From positions 1 through 43,433 of the forward strand of contig CAIMWE010000196.1 of assembly GCA_903845115.1 (NCBI GenBank): a stretch of 43,433 bases of DNA. The letters are read 5' to 3'. Positions 27,116-35,800 of this stretch are shown piece after piece. This DNA comes from an uncultured Acidobacteriota bacterium. Its GTDB lineage: Bacteria; Acidobacteriota; Thermoanaerobaculia; UBA5066. The notes beneath the pieces were generated by a model. That model was not told the DNA's origin, made no database searches, and worked only from the letters and a program-made list of their open reading frames with translations. Made by a program: the position numbers and the translations under genes. Position 1 is the stretch's first letter. Each line of letters begins with the position of its first letter.

Positions 27116-28351
27116 CTAGAGACCCGGCGCCTGGAGGCCCGGCTCCGGGGCCGCGCCCGGGCCGGACGCCCTGCCGCCGGCGCCGGCGCGGCCAGCCGCC
27201 CAGACGGCGAGCGCGACCGCCAGCAGGCCCGCCCCGACGCCGCAGACGCCTCCCCAGCCCCAGCCGGTCCAGGCCCAGGTACCCAGCGCGGTGCCCAGCG
27301 CCCCGCCCCCGAAGTAGGTGACCATGTAGACGGTGTTCATCCGGCTGCGCGCCTCGGGCCGGAGAGCGTGGACGCGGGCCAGGTTCGAGACGTGGTTCGA
27401 CTGGACGCCGACGTCCATCAGGAGCACGCCCAGGACCAGGACGGCGAGCGTCCGTCCGCCGAGCGCGAAGAGCCCGAACGACGCGAGCGCCAGCGCCAGC
27501 GCGGCCCCCGCGTTGGTGCGCGGGCTCACCCGGTCGGCGAGCCGGCCCACCGCGGGGGCAGCCAGCGCGCCCGCCGCCCCCAGGAGGCCGAAGAGCCCCG
27601 CCGCCTGGCTTCCCAGGTGGTACGGCGGCTCCTCGAGGAAGAAGGCGAGAGTGCACCAGAAGGCGCTGAACGCGCCGAAGCCGAGCCCGCCCAGGATCGC
27701 CGCCTCCCGGAGGACGGGCTCCTGGAAAGCGAGGGCGAGCGTGGAGCGGAGGAGCGCGCCGTAGCGCATCGAGGCGGTAGGCGGGCTCTCGGGGAGGAGT
27801 GTGCGCAGCGCGACGGCGAGGAGCACCATGAGCCCCGCCGCCACCACGTAGACCGCCCTCCAGCCCAGGTAGGCGCCCAGGAACCCGCTCGCCGTGCGCG
27901 CCACCAGGATGCCCACGAGGACTCCGCCCATCATGAAACCGAGCACCCGCCCGCGCTCCGCCGGCGGGGCGAGGTGCGCCGCCAGCGGCACCGCGACGTG
28001 CGGGACGACCGTGGTGAAGCCCACCAGGAAGGAGGCCGCGGCGAGGAGGCCCAGCGACGGGGCCGCCGCGCACCCGAGGAGCGCCACCGACACGGCGCCG
28101 AGGAGGGCGAGCATCAGCCGGCGGCGCTCCACGATGTCGCCCAGGGGCACGAAGACGAGCATCCCCAGGCCGTAGCCGACCTGCGTCAGCATGGGGGTGA
28201 GGCCGACGTCGCGCGGGGTCGCGCCGAACTCCCGCGCCACCCCGGGAAGGAGCGGCTGGAGGAAGTAGATGTTGCCGACGGTGAGGCAGGCCGCGGTCGC
28301 CAGCGCCCAGAGCTGCCCGGCCGTGATCGTCCCTTCGGCCGGCGCCTTCAC
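27116..28351 (-). CDS. MFS efflux-type transporter
   Basis: A 411-residue membrane protein of the major facilitator superfamily with about 12 hydrophobic segments. It starts at the GTG at 28351 (VKAPAEGTITAGQLWALATAACLTVGN). The loop between helices 2 and 3 reads GDIVERRRLM, the superfamily's basic loop motif. The pattern (FLQPLLPGVAREFG; TTVVPHVAVPLAAHLA) resembles drug- or metabolite-export families. It is probably cotranscribed with the aldo/keto reductase. The 217 bases upstream of it hold no convincing gene. Confidence 0.85.
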   Translation of the reverse strand: MKAPAEGTITAGQLWALATAACLTVGNIYFLQPLLPGVAREFGATPRDVGLTPMLTQVGYGLGMLVFVPLGDIVERRRLMLALLGAVSVALLGCAAAPSLGLLAAASFLVGFTTVVPHVAVPLAAHLAPPAERGRVLGFMMGGVLVGILVARTASGFLGAYLGWRAVYVVAAGLMVLLAVALRTLLPESPPTASMRYGALLRSTLALAFQEPVLREAAILGGLGFGAFSAFWCTLAFFLEEPPYHLGSQAAGLFGLLGAAGALAAPAVGRLADRVSPRTNAGAALALALASFGLFALGGRTLAVLVLGVLLMDVGVQSNHVSNLARVHALRPEARSRMNTVYMVTYFGGGALGTALGTWAWTGWGWGGVCGVGAGLLAVALAVWAAGRAGAGGRASGPGAAPEPGLQAPGL

Positions 28352-28568
28352 CGGTCCCGGCCGTCCTGGGGCCGGGACTGCCGGGACCGGCCGGCGAGCC
28401 CGGCGAGGGGCGCGCTGGCGCCCGGGGCAACGGTGGCGCGGAAGAGGTCGCTCATGAAAGGGGGCCGCTCGGGCCTCCGGGAATCCTACGTCACGCTGGA
28501 CCGCATGCCGTTCCTGCGAGCTGAGCTGGCCGGCGAGGAGGAGCTCGGAGCAGCGGGGGGGGCGGCTG

Positions 28569-28895
28569 CTAGGCCGGGATGTTCAGAGAGAGGAGCGTCA
28601 GCTCGCCGGCTCCCGTGTTCCGGTAGGAGTGGGGCTCGCCGGGGGAGACCCGGACCACGAGGCCGGGCCGGATCGGGACCTCGCGGCCGCCGGCCATCAC
28701 CGTCCCCTCTCCGCCGAGGAAGTGGAACAGGTGGCCGTAGGAATCCACGTGCGCCGAGAAGGCGCCCCCGGGCTCGACCCGGACGAGCTGGACCGTCACG
28801 CCTTTCTCGTGGAGGACGGTGGCGAGGACCCCGTGGGCCACGTCCGTCCGGAGCGGCCGCCAGGGCTGGCTGCCGACATCGAGGAATTCGGCCAT
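28569..28895 (-). CDS. Small single-domain cupin protein
   Basis: A 108-residue cupin. The two conserved blocks are visible: AHVDSYGHLFHFLGGEGTVM (motif 1, with His residues and a late Glu) and PGLVVRVSPGEPHSYRNTG (motif 2, with His), which build the metal site of the small beta-barrel. Such proteins bind small ligands or act as simple isomerases or dioxygenases. The function is unknown. A TATCCT box lies five bases before the ATG on the - strand, which may mark another leaderless or short-leader gene. The neighbours give no clear pathway. Confidence 0.75.
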   Translation of the reverse strand: MAEFLDVGSQPWRPLRTDVAHGVLATVLHEKGVTVQLVRVEPGGAFSAHVDSYGHLFHFLGGEGTVMAGGREVPIRPGLVVRVSPGEPHSYRNTGAGELTLLSLNIPA

Positions 28896-28925
28896 GGCCG
28901 AGGATAGGTCTTCCGGGCCGCCTCG

Positions 28926-29462
28926 CTACCGGGAGCAGCGATGCTCGACGGCGGTCGTGATCTCCCGGGACCCCGGAGGGTTCTCTCCCAGCCCCATCGC
29001 GTGGAGCGCCTCGTGGAGGACGATGACCACCGTGGAGTCGCCGTACTGACGGTGGACGCCGTTGTACAGGGCGGGGCAGATGACGACGTCGCGGTTCCCC
29101 GGAACGACGTAGGCCATCCTGTACGGGGAGAAACACCGGGGATCCTCCCTGCCGCTCCGGAACCTGATGGAGCGAAGGAAGATCGCGGGACTGGTGTCCA
29201 GCGCAGCCAGGGTCTCCTCGAGCGGGAGCCCCGTCCGGTCGTCCGAGAAGTCGCGCAGGAGGAGGCGGCACGCTCCGTTCTCGAGAAGCCGTGCCGCCTC
29301 CCTCACGACGCGCGGGAAGGCGAGCCCGAGCCGAGGGTCGACGAGGACCGCCTCGTCGTCGCCCCGAGCGGAGCCGCCCGCGGCGGAGACGTCGACGGCC
29401 GGGAAGACGGCCACGGCGAGGCAGAGGAAAAGGAAATGGACGGAGTTCGCAGCAAAGGCCAT
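28926..29462 (-). CDS. Secreted protein with a zinc-metalloprotease HExxH motif
   Basis: A 178-residue exported protein. A signal peptide (about 1-28, FLFLCLAVAVFPAVDVSA) precedes the mature part. Near the C-terminus VIVLHEALHAMGLGE gives H150-E151-xx-H154-xx-G157-xx-E160, a metzincin-like zinc motif with Glu at the usual third-ligand position. Two cysteines (in PRCFSP and HRCSR) may form a disulphide. It is short for a protease domain and the family is not recognised. It is divergent from the regulator gene at 29595, with 132 bases between them. Confidence 0.65.
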   Translation of the reverse strand: MAFAANSVHFLFLCLAVAVFPAVDVSAAGGSARGDDEAVLVDPRLGLAFPRVVREAARLLENGACRLLLRDFSDDRTGLPLEETLAALDTSPAIFLRSIRFRSGREDPRCFSPYRMAYVVPGNRDVVICPALYNGVHRQYGDSTVVIVLHEALHAMGLGENPPGSREITTAVEHRCSR

Positions 29463-29594
29463 CGGAGCTCCCTTCCCGGCCGGCTGCGACCGTCCAGTTG
29501 CCGGTCAGCGGCTGTCGTCTGTCTTTGCCATAGAAGTTGGGCCCCGGACGGGTCGAAGTCTTCGTAAACTGTTCGGCAGGTTCTTGGAGACGAG

Positions 29595-30236
29595 ATGAAG
29601 CTCCGGTTCGGTGAGTTCACGTTCGATACCGGCCGCCGGCTCCTTCTCCGGGCTGCCGACCCTGTCCGGCTCTCGTCGAAGGCCGTCGAGCTGCTCGGCC
29701 TCCTGCTGGCCCGGCGCCCCGACGCGGTGACCAAGGAGGAGATCCAGGACGCGCTCTGGCCCGACTCCCTCGCGACGGAGACGACGGTGGCGACGCTGGT
29801 GACCGAGGTCCGGGCGGCCCTGGGCGACCCGGCCCGTGCTCCCCGGTTCGTCCGGACGGTCTTCGGCTTCGGCTACGCTTTCGACGGCGAGGTGGAGGAA
29901 GCTGGGCCACGGCGGCCCGCGAGCCGGCACGTTCTCCTCTGGGGCAATCGCGAATTCCCGCTGGGCGACGGAGAGAACGTCCTGGGGCGTGACCCGCACG
30001 GGGCCGTCCCCGTCGTCCACCCGTCGGTCTCGCGGGAGCACGCCCGGTTCACCGTGAGCGGCGACCGGGTGGTCGTCGAGGACCTCGGGAGCAAGAACGG
30101 GACGTTCGTGGGGGGAGCGAGGATCAGCGGGCCGGCGGAGCTCCGGAGCGGAGACGAAGTGGGCGTCGGCTCCGTCGTCGTGATCTATTGCGACACCCGG
30201 GCCGCGGCGGAGAGGGAAACCGACACGGTCCGGTGA
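29595..30236 (+). CDS. Winged-helix (OmpR-type) DNA-binding protein fused to an FHA domain
   Basis: A 213-residue transcription regulator. The N-terminus (1-98) is an OmpR/PhoB-type winged helix (FGEFTFDTGRRLLLR; LSSKAVELLGLLLARRPDAV; TLVTEVRAALGD; VRTVFGFGYAF), and no receiver domain is present. The C-terminus (about 115-205) is an FHA domain with G131-R132, SREH (146-149) and KNGT (167-170), so it should bind a phosphothreonine partner. Regulation by Ser/Thr phosphorylation is inferred, and a matching kinase lies 18 bases away, convergent. A short palindrome (CGAAG T CTTCG, 29554-29564) lies 31 bases before the start and could be its own operator. Confidence 0.88.
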   Translation: MKLRFGEFTFDTGRRLLLRAADPVRLSSKAVELLGLLLARRPDAVTKEEIQDALWPDSLATETTVATLVTEVRAALGDPARAPRFVRTVFGFGYAFDGEVEEAGPRRPASRHVLLWGNREFPLGDGENVLGRDPHGAVPVVHPSVSREHARFTVSGDRVVVEDLGSKNGTFVGGARISGPAELRSGDEVGVGSVVVIYCDTRAAAERETDTVR

Positions 30237-30254
30237 CGATGGCTGGGTTCCCGC

Positions 30255-32921
30255 TCAGGGGGCGGGTCCGTAGTCGAGCATCCAGATGTCCGCCTCGACG
30301 ACCCACCTCATGCCGAAGAGCGAACGTCCGTCGGGGGAGAGCACGACCCGCTGGACGTCGGCCCCGAGCGACCCTGCCGGCGTGAGCGTGCGGGTCACCC
30401 GGTCGAGCACCTCCAGCTTCTCCCCCCTCCGGAGAAGAAGGCGGCGCGAGTCGGGAAGCCAGGCGCACCAGGGGGTCGACTTCAGGTCGACCAGTTCCTC
30501 GAACGTCCTCTTCTCCGTGTCGAAGAGGGTGAGCGGAGGACGGCGGCCGTCTGCCGGGGAGTACGAGTAGCCGGCGAGCCAGCGGCCGTCGGGCGACCAG
30601 GCTTCTGCCGAGAACTGCCTGCCCGCCGCGAGCGGGGGCAGCGGCACCGGCGTGCGCTGGGCCAGGGGAACGCTGACGTCGACCAGGTGCGGCTCCAGGT
30701 CCGCCCCGACCTCCACCAGGAGCGACCGGCCGTCGGGCGACGCGAGGGGGCCAATGACGTCCCGCTTGCCATCCGAGCCGACCTCGCGCTCCCTTCCGCT
30801 CCCGTCGGGGCGGAGGCTCCAGACCTCGTTCTTCCCCTCCGGCGCCACGCCGAAGTAGAGCTTCGATCCGTCGGGAGCCCACTCCTGGAAGTCCTCGCGG
30901 AGCGGGTCGTCCGTCAGGCGCCGCGTCTCGCCGGTCCGGACCCGGACGAGGAGGATGTCCTGCCGGCCCCCCTCGTCGAAGAGGGTCGTGGCGAGCCACT
31001 CGCCGTCGGGCGACGCAGCTTTCAGGCGGAAGTCCCGCGGTCCGCTCAGGATCGGATGTTTCTCGGGGAGGAGCCTTCCGCGAGCGGCGTCGAAGGCAAA
31101 GCGGTCGATCACGGTCGTTTTATTGACCATCGCGAAGAGGAGCTTTCGCCCGTCTGCGGTCGCAGAGGGCCAAGTCGACCCTATCCCGTTCAGGGCCTGC
31201 TCGGCTTCCCCGATCCGCTTCCCGGTCGTCTCGTCCACCCGGACCCGCCAGATGTTCCAGTAGCCTCCCGCGGAGCTGAGGAACCAGAGCCATCCCCGCG
31301 TCCAGGCGGGAATCGAAGGGAGAGAGGTCGGCAGGTCGAGGACGGTCGTGGGGACGCCGCCCGATGCCGGAATCGTCGACAGGGCGTGGTGGCCGGAGAG
31401 GCTGCCGAATTCAGCCCTCTGGTGGAAAGCGATCCGGGATCCGGAAGGAGACCAGGTCGGGTGGGTCGCGTTCGAGTCGGAGAGCTTCCTCTTTGCCCCG
31501 GTGGCCACGTCGACGATCCAGAGGGCGCTGTTCCCACCGCCCCCGGCGAGGCTCTTTCGCGTCGCGACGGCGATCGTCTTGCCGTCGGGCGACCAGGCCG
31601 GCTCGTACCCGAAGTCCGTCAGGCGCCGCGGCGACTCGCCCGTCGCCCCCATGACGAAGATCCCGCCCCCTTCCCGCTCGGAGCGGAAAGCGATTGACCG
31701 TCCGTCCGGCGAGAAGGCCGGCGCGCTGTTGTCCGCCGGGTTGTCCTTCGTGAGGTCTGTCGGGGTCTCGCCGCCGATCCGGCGGAGGAGGAGGTGAGAG
31801 TGGCCGCTCGGGCCAGCCTGGTAGACGAAGCTCGCGCCGTCCGGAGAGATGCTCGGGTTCGTCTCGATGCCCGGCTCCCAGGTCAGGCGGACGAGCTGGG
31901 GGATGGGTGCAGGACGGGGCCGGGCGGGGCGGCCGGTGGCGTGGCCGAACCAGAAGCCACACGCGAGGATGGCTGCCGCCAGGGCGATTCCAGAGGCGAC
32001 GAAGGTGGCCCTGTGCCGAAGAGATGGTCTCGTTCCGGGCGCCGCCGAGGCCGAGGCGCTCGTCTCGGAGCTGCGGAGCGTCCAGATGGCGAGGTCCCGG
32101 GCCAGGTCGCGGCTGGAGGCGTAGCGGTCGGTCGGGTCCTTGGCGAGGAGCCGGTCGACGACCACGCGGACGGGGATCGGAAGCGTCGGGACGAGCGTCT
32201 CGAGGGGCACGGGATCCTTCCCGATGATGGCCGCGAGGGTCTCCGGCGCGGAGGCGCCCTGGAACGGACGTCTGCCCGAGAGCATCTCGTAAAGGACGAT
32301 CCCGAGAGAGAACTGGTCGGTGCGGGTGTCGACCGGGAGGCCCCTGGCCTGCTCGGGCGACATGTACGCCACCGTCCCGACGACCGCCCCCGGTTCGGTC
32401 AGGACGGAGATGGTCGAGGAGCGCGTGCCGCCTCCGCCATACGGAGGCTCGCTCTTGCGGGCGATGCCGAAGTCCAGCAATCTGGCCCGGCCATCCCGCG
32501 TCAGCATGACGTTCTCGGGCTTGACGTCCCGGTGGACGATCCCCTTGTCGTGGGCTGCGGCGAGGGCGTCGGCGACCTGGGCGGCGATCTCGAGGGTCTT
32601 CTTCAGCGGCAGCGCGCCGCGGGCGAGGACCGCCCGGAGGGTCTCCCCCTCGACCAGCTCGGTCACGGCGAAGGAGATACCGTCGATCCGCCCGAAATCG
32701 TAGATGGCGAGGATGTGAGGATGGCTGAGCGCCGCGACCGCCTTCGCCTCGTTCTCGAACCGGGCGAGGGCTTTCGGGTCGTCCGACAGGTGATCGGGGA
32801 GGACCTTCAGCGCGACGTCTCGCGCCAGCTTCGTGTCCCGCGCCCGCCAGACCTCACCCATCCCGCCCGCCCCGAGCGGGGCAACGATCTCGTAGGGCCC
32901 CAGGCGAGCGCCCGGCTGCAT
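30255..32921 (-). CDS. Membrane Ser/Thr protein kinase with a TolB-like propeller
   Basis: An 888-residue eukaryotic-type kinase. The kinase domain (about 10-275) has the Gly loop GAGGMGEVW, K39 in VALKVL, HRDVKPEN (D132) and DFG (150-152), followed by GTVAYMSPEQ, so all catalytic residues are present. One membrane helix (about 308-326, SGIALAAAILACGFWFGHA) joins it to a long C-terminal TolB/WD40-like beta-propeller with repeated SPDG and W(S/A)PDG motifs. The propeller would lie outside the membrane and sense a ligand or protein. This layout is common in Acidobacteriota. It is convergent with the FHA regulator gene, a likely but unproven substrate. The - strand box TAGAAT at 32950-32945 and AGAGGGA precede the ATG. 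Confidence 0.92.
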   Translation of the reverse strand: MQPGARLGPYEIVAPLGAGGMGEVWRARDTKLARDVALKVLPDHLSDDPKALARFENEAKAVAALSHPHILAIYDFGRIDGISFAVTELVEGETLRAVLARGALPLKKTLEIAAQVADALAAAHDKGIVHRDVKPENVMLTRDGRARLLDFGIARKSEPPYGGGGTRSSTISVLTEPGAVVGTVAYMSPEQARGLPVDTRTDQFSLGIVLYEMLSGRRPFQGASAPETLAAIIGKDPVPLETLVPTLPIPVRVVVDRLLAKDPTDRYASSRDLARDLAIWTLRSSETSASASAAPGTRPSLRHRATFVASGIALAAAILACGFWFGHATGRPARPRPAPIPQLVRLTWEPGIETNPSISPDGASFVYQAGPSGHSHLLLRRIGGETPTDLTKDNPADNSAPAFSPDGRSIAFRSEREGGGIFVMGATGESPRRLTDFGYEPAWSPDGKTIAVATRKSLAGGGGNSALWIVDVATGAKRKLSDSNATHPTWSPSGSRIAFHQRAEFGSLSGHHALSTIPASGGVPTTVLDLPTSLPSIPAWTRGWLWFLSSAGGYWNIWRVRVDETTGKRIGEAEQALNGIGSTWPSATADGRKLLFAMVNKTTVIDRFAFDAARGRLLPEKHPILSGPRDFRLKAASPDGEWLATTLFDEGGRQDILLVRVRTGETRRLTDDPLREDFQEWAPDGSKLYFGVAPEGKNEVWSLRPDGSGREREVGSDGKRDVIGPLASPDGRSLLVEVGADLEPHLVDVSVPLAQRTPVPLPPLAAGRQFSAEAWSPDGRWLAGYSYSPADGRRPPLTLFDTEKRTFEELVDLKSTPWCAWLPDSRRLLLRRGEKLEVLDRVTRTLTPAGSLGADVQRVVLSPDGRSLFGMRWVVEADIWMLDYGPAP

Positions 32922-32944
32922 CGGCCCGATCCCTCTTGGAGTGG

Positions 32945-32950
32945 ATTCTA
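32945..32950 (-). promoter_or_regulatory. -10-like box TAGAAT of the kinase gene
   Basis: On the - strand TAGAAT lies 23 bases before the kinase ATG, with AGAGGGA between them as a ribosome-binding site. No clear -35 box is visible. Confidence 0.35.
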
Positions 32951-33086
32951 TCGCCGGTGCGGGCGGGTCCCGGTTTGTGACCGAGATGACCGCAACGGGG
33001 CCTGGCCGAAGAGGTCCCGGCGGCCCGTCGGAGCGGCCGACTGGTGCCCCCGGATAAGATGTCCTCTCTTCTCGGAGGAGGTGGGC

Positions 33087-33274
33087 ATGGCGACTGACCG
33101 GCGGGAGTTCATGAAGCTCGGTGCGGCGGCGGCGGCCTCGGGTCTTCTGCTCGGGGGAGCCGAGGGAGCGGAGGCGGCCCCGACGGAGGTGCCGGGGATT
33201 CCGGCCGCGTTTTCTTCACGAAGGGCTCCCACCACGTGAACGGCATCCTGCGGAACACGATCACGGCCATCTGA
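33087..33274 (+). pseudogene. Decayed Tat-leader FAH-family gene
   Basis: GGAGGAGG precedes an ATG encoding MATDRREFMKLGAAAAASGL, a clear twin-arginine leader, and the frame closes after only 50 residues. Shifted by one frame, VFFTKGSHHVNG and then ILRNTITAI-stop follow (to 33274). The first piece matches VFFTKATGAVNG and the second TLRNVITAV-stop of the intact FAH protein just downstream. So this looks like a former exported FAH-family gene that lost most of its body and shifted frame. A TAAGAT box at 33055-33060 may be its old promoter. Confidence 0.7.
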
Positions 33275-33332
33275 GGGAAACTCGGCATGCCCCCCCCGGG
33301 CAGTTCCAGATTCGAGGAGAGAAGGAGGCCGA

Positions 33333-34379
33333 ATGGCCCAGCCCCGCAAGTCCACCAGGTCCCGCAACGCTGCCGCGGCGTCCCGCCGCCGGACTGGCCC
33401 GTCGAAAAGCACCCGGCCCTCCCCCGGAGGCAGGGGAAAGGGGCCCGGGGGCGTCGCCGGGCCCCTTCGCCTCGTCAGCTTCGTCCCGAAGCGGGGGGGG
33501 GCGGTCCGGATCGGTGCCGTCACCTCGGCGGACCGGGTCGTCGACCTGGGAGCGGTCGCGAAGAAAGGGAACGTCCGGCTCGCGTTCGACCCCGCGAGCA
33601 TGGTGTCGCTGATCGAGTCGGGACGGCGGGGGCTGTCCCAGGTCCGCGGCCTCCTGGCGGCCGCGGGGGAGAGCGGAGCGGCGCTGTCCGAGGTGAGGCT
33701 CCTCGCCCCGATCCCGAAGCCGATCCGGAACGTCCACTGCGTCGGCTGGAACTACGTCGAGCACTTCGAGGAGGGGAAGCTGCTCCGCGACATCCTCCAG
33801 GATCTTCCGCAGCACCCGGTCTTCTTCACGAAGGCGACGGGCGCCGTGAACGGCCCGTACGAGCCGATCCCGTACGACCCGAAAATCTCGACGCTGATCG
33901 ACTGGGAGACCGAGCTGGCCGTCATCATCGGAAAGCAGGGGAAGAATGTGCCGGAAGAGAAGGGGATGGAGCACGTCTTCGGGTTCTGCGTCCTGAACGA
34001 CACCAGCGCTCGGGACATCCAGCAGAAGAAGCACGGCGGGCAGTGGTTCAAGGGGAAGGGGCTCGACGGGTACGCGCCGATGGGCCCGTGGATCGTCACC
34101 GCGGACGGATTCGAGCACGGGAGCCTCCGCGTCGTGACGCGGGTCAACGGGATCGTCAAGCAGGAGGGTTCGACGAGCATGATGCACTTCAAGGTGGCGC
34201 GGCTCGTCTCGGAGCTGTCGCTCGGGATGACGATCCATCCCGGCGACATCATCTCGACCGGGACGCCCCCCGGCATCGGCCACGCCCGGAAGCCCCCGGA
34301 ATACCTGAAGCCCGGCGACGTGATGGAGAGCGAGATCCAGGGGATCGGGACGCTCCGGAACGTGATCACGGCGGTCTGA
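33333..34379 (+). CDS. Fumarylacetoacetate hydrolase (FAH) family enzyme
   Basis: A 348-residue protein. An unusual N-terminal basic, Ser/Pro-rich stretch (1-45) precedes the FAH fold. The core is clear: HCVGWNYVEHFEEGK, VFFTKATGAVNGPYEPI, the metal Glu residues in DWETELAVIIGK, the metal Asp in VLNDTSARD, and STGTPPGIGHARKPPEYLKPGD. Family members hydrolyse or isomerise oxo-acids such as fumarylpyruvate, acylpyruvates or homoprotocatechuate products. AGAAGGAGG precedes the ATG. A transporter operon starts 178 bases downstream on the same strand, so the enzyme probably handles a product of the imported compound. No leader is present, unlike the decayed copy upstream. Confidence 0.88.
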   Translation: MAQPRKSTRSRNAAAASRRRTGPSKSTRPSPGGRGKGPGGVAGPLRLVSFVPKRGGAVRIGAVTSADRVVDLGAVAKKGNVRLAFDPASMVSLIESGRRGLSQVRGLLAAAGESGAALSEVRLLAPIPKPIRNVHCVGWNYVEHFEEGKLLRDILQDLPQHPVFFTKATGAVNGPYEPIPYDPKISTLIDWETELAVIIGKQGKNVPEEKGMEHVFGFCVLNDTSARDIQQKKHGGQWFKGKGLDGYAPMGPWIVTADGFEHGSLRVVTRVNGIVKQEGSTSMMHFKVARLVSELSLGMTIHPGDIISTGTPPGIGHARKPPEYLKPGDVMESEIQGIGTLRNVITAV

Positions 34380-34557
34380 GGGGGTCGATCGGCGTCCGGG
34401 ACATGCGGCCCCGGAGGAGAGGAGAGACACGCGGGAGCCGGCAAGGCTGCCTTCGGCCGCTCGCGCGCAACAATCGACGCTGTCAGCGGAATATGGCATT
34501 CTCAGCTATCCAGCAGCGGCATTACGCGCGTTCCACTGGACTCGAGGAGGTAACGTC

Positions 34558-35790
34558 ATGATTTGTCGTCGCCTGGCGGCGCTCGCCGTCATCTTGCTCC
34601 CCGCTATCGCATCCGCCCAGACGGTGAAGCTCGCCCTCACGGGCCCCTTCACCGGGGGTTCCGCTCCCATGGGAGGCTCGTTCCGGGACGGCGCCAAGAT
34701 CGCCGTCGCCGAGATCAACGCCGCCGGCGGCATCCAGGTCGGTCCGGTCAAGATGAAGATCGAGCCGATCGAGCGGGACGACGAGGCCAAGAACGAGCGG
34801 GGCGCCCTGATCGCCCAGGAGCTCGCGTCGATGTCCGACCTCGCCGGCGTCATCGGCTCGGTCAACACGGGCGTCGTCATGGCCGGCGACAAGCACTTCC
34901 AGGAGAAGGGGATCACGAAGATCATCTGCCCCGCGGCCGGGTCGAAGTCGATGACGCAGTGGCTGGACCCGAAGGTGCCGGACCTCTCGATCTTCCGCTT
35001 CGCGGCCCACGACGGCATCCAGTCGGCGATGGTCGTCGAGGAGGCCATCAACCGGAAGTTCAAGAAGGTCATGGTCTTCTTCGACTCGACGAACTACGGC
35101 GTCAGCGGCCGGGACGACATGCTGGACCAGATCAAGAAGCAGGGGAACAAGCTGGAGATCGTCGCCCAGGAAAAGTTCAACATCGGCGACAAGGACATGA
35201 CGGCGCAGCTCCTGAAGGGGAAGTCGGCCGGGGCCGAGGCGGTCCTGATCTGGGGGATCGGGCCGGAGCTGGCGGCCGTGTCGAACGGCATGGCGAAGAT
35301 CGGGATGAAGGTCCCGCTGATCGGCGGCTGGACCCTTTCCATGTCCAACTACATCGACAACGCGGGAAAGAACGGCAACGGGACGCTGATGCCGCAGACC
35401 TTCATCGAGGAGCCGATCACGCCGAAGGCCAAGGCCTTCATCGACGCGTACCACAAGGCCTACAGCGTCGCGCGCATCGCCTCGCCGGTCTCCGCGGCGC
35501 AGGGATACGACGCGGTCTACATCTTCGCGGCCGCGGTGAAGCAGGCCGGGACGACCGACTCGAGGAAGATCAAGCTGGCCCTCGAAGACCTGAAGGAGCC
35601 GGTTCCCGGCGTCATCACGACGTGGGTCAAGCCGTACGCCAAGTGGGACCCGAACAACGTCGAGTCGCACGAGGCGTTCCGCCGCGAGCAGGTCGTGATG
35701 GGGATGGTCAAGGACGGCGCCGTCGTCTTCGGGAACGACGCCGACCGCCAGCGCCTGAAGAAGGCGGCGGCCGGGACGAAGGGGCGCTGA
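34558..35790 (+). CDS. Substrate-binding protein of the second Liv-type transporter
   Basis: A 410-residue periplasmic binding protein with a Sec signal peptide (MICRRLAALAVILLPAIASAQ). The mature part starts TVKLALTGPFTGGSAPMGGSFRDGAKIAVAEIN, the type I binding-protein fold. GAGGAGG lies six bases before the ATG. It leads the operon SBP-livH-livMG-livF. Its ligand is not evident; the FAH-family gene just upstream suggests an aromatic or oxo-acid rather than leucine. It differs strongly from the Tat-type binding protein at 14739. Confidence 0.9.
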   Translation: MICRRLAALAVILLPAIASAQTVKLALTGPFTGGSAPMGGSFRDGAKIAVAEINAAGGIQVGPVKMKIEPIERDDEAKNERGALIAQELASMSDLAGVIGSVNTGVVMAGDKHFQEKGITKIICPAAGSKSMTQWLDPKVPDLSIFRFAAHDGIQSAMVVEEAINRKFKKVMVFFDSTNYGVSGRDDMLDQIKKQGNKLEIVAQEKFNIGDKDMTAQLLKGKSAGAEAVLIWGIGPELAAVSNGMAKIGMKVPLIGGWTLSMSNYIDNAGKNGNGTLMPQTFIEEPITPKAKAFIDAYHKAYSVARIASPVSAAQGYDAVYIFAAAVKQAGTTDSRKIKLALEDLKEPVPGVITTWVKPYAKWDPNNVESHEAFRREQVVMGMVKDGAVVFGNDADRQRLKKAAAGTKGR

Positions 35791-35800
35791 TCCGCCTCCG

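Noticed and set aside
28348-28455. A 35-residue - strand frame (MSDLFRATVAPG...) whose stop overlaps the MFS start as GTGA
   Set aside because: The overlap is suggestive, but there is no ribosome-binding site and the peptide is not recognised. Kept out as too weak.
34380-34557. Promoter search before the second SBP gene
   Set aside because: The region is less GC-rich near 34490-34520, but no box pair with sensible spacing could be fixed.
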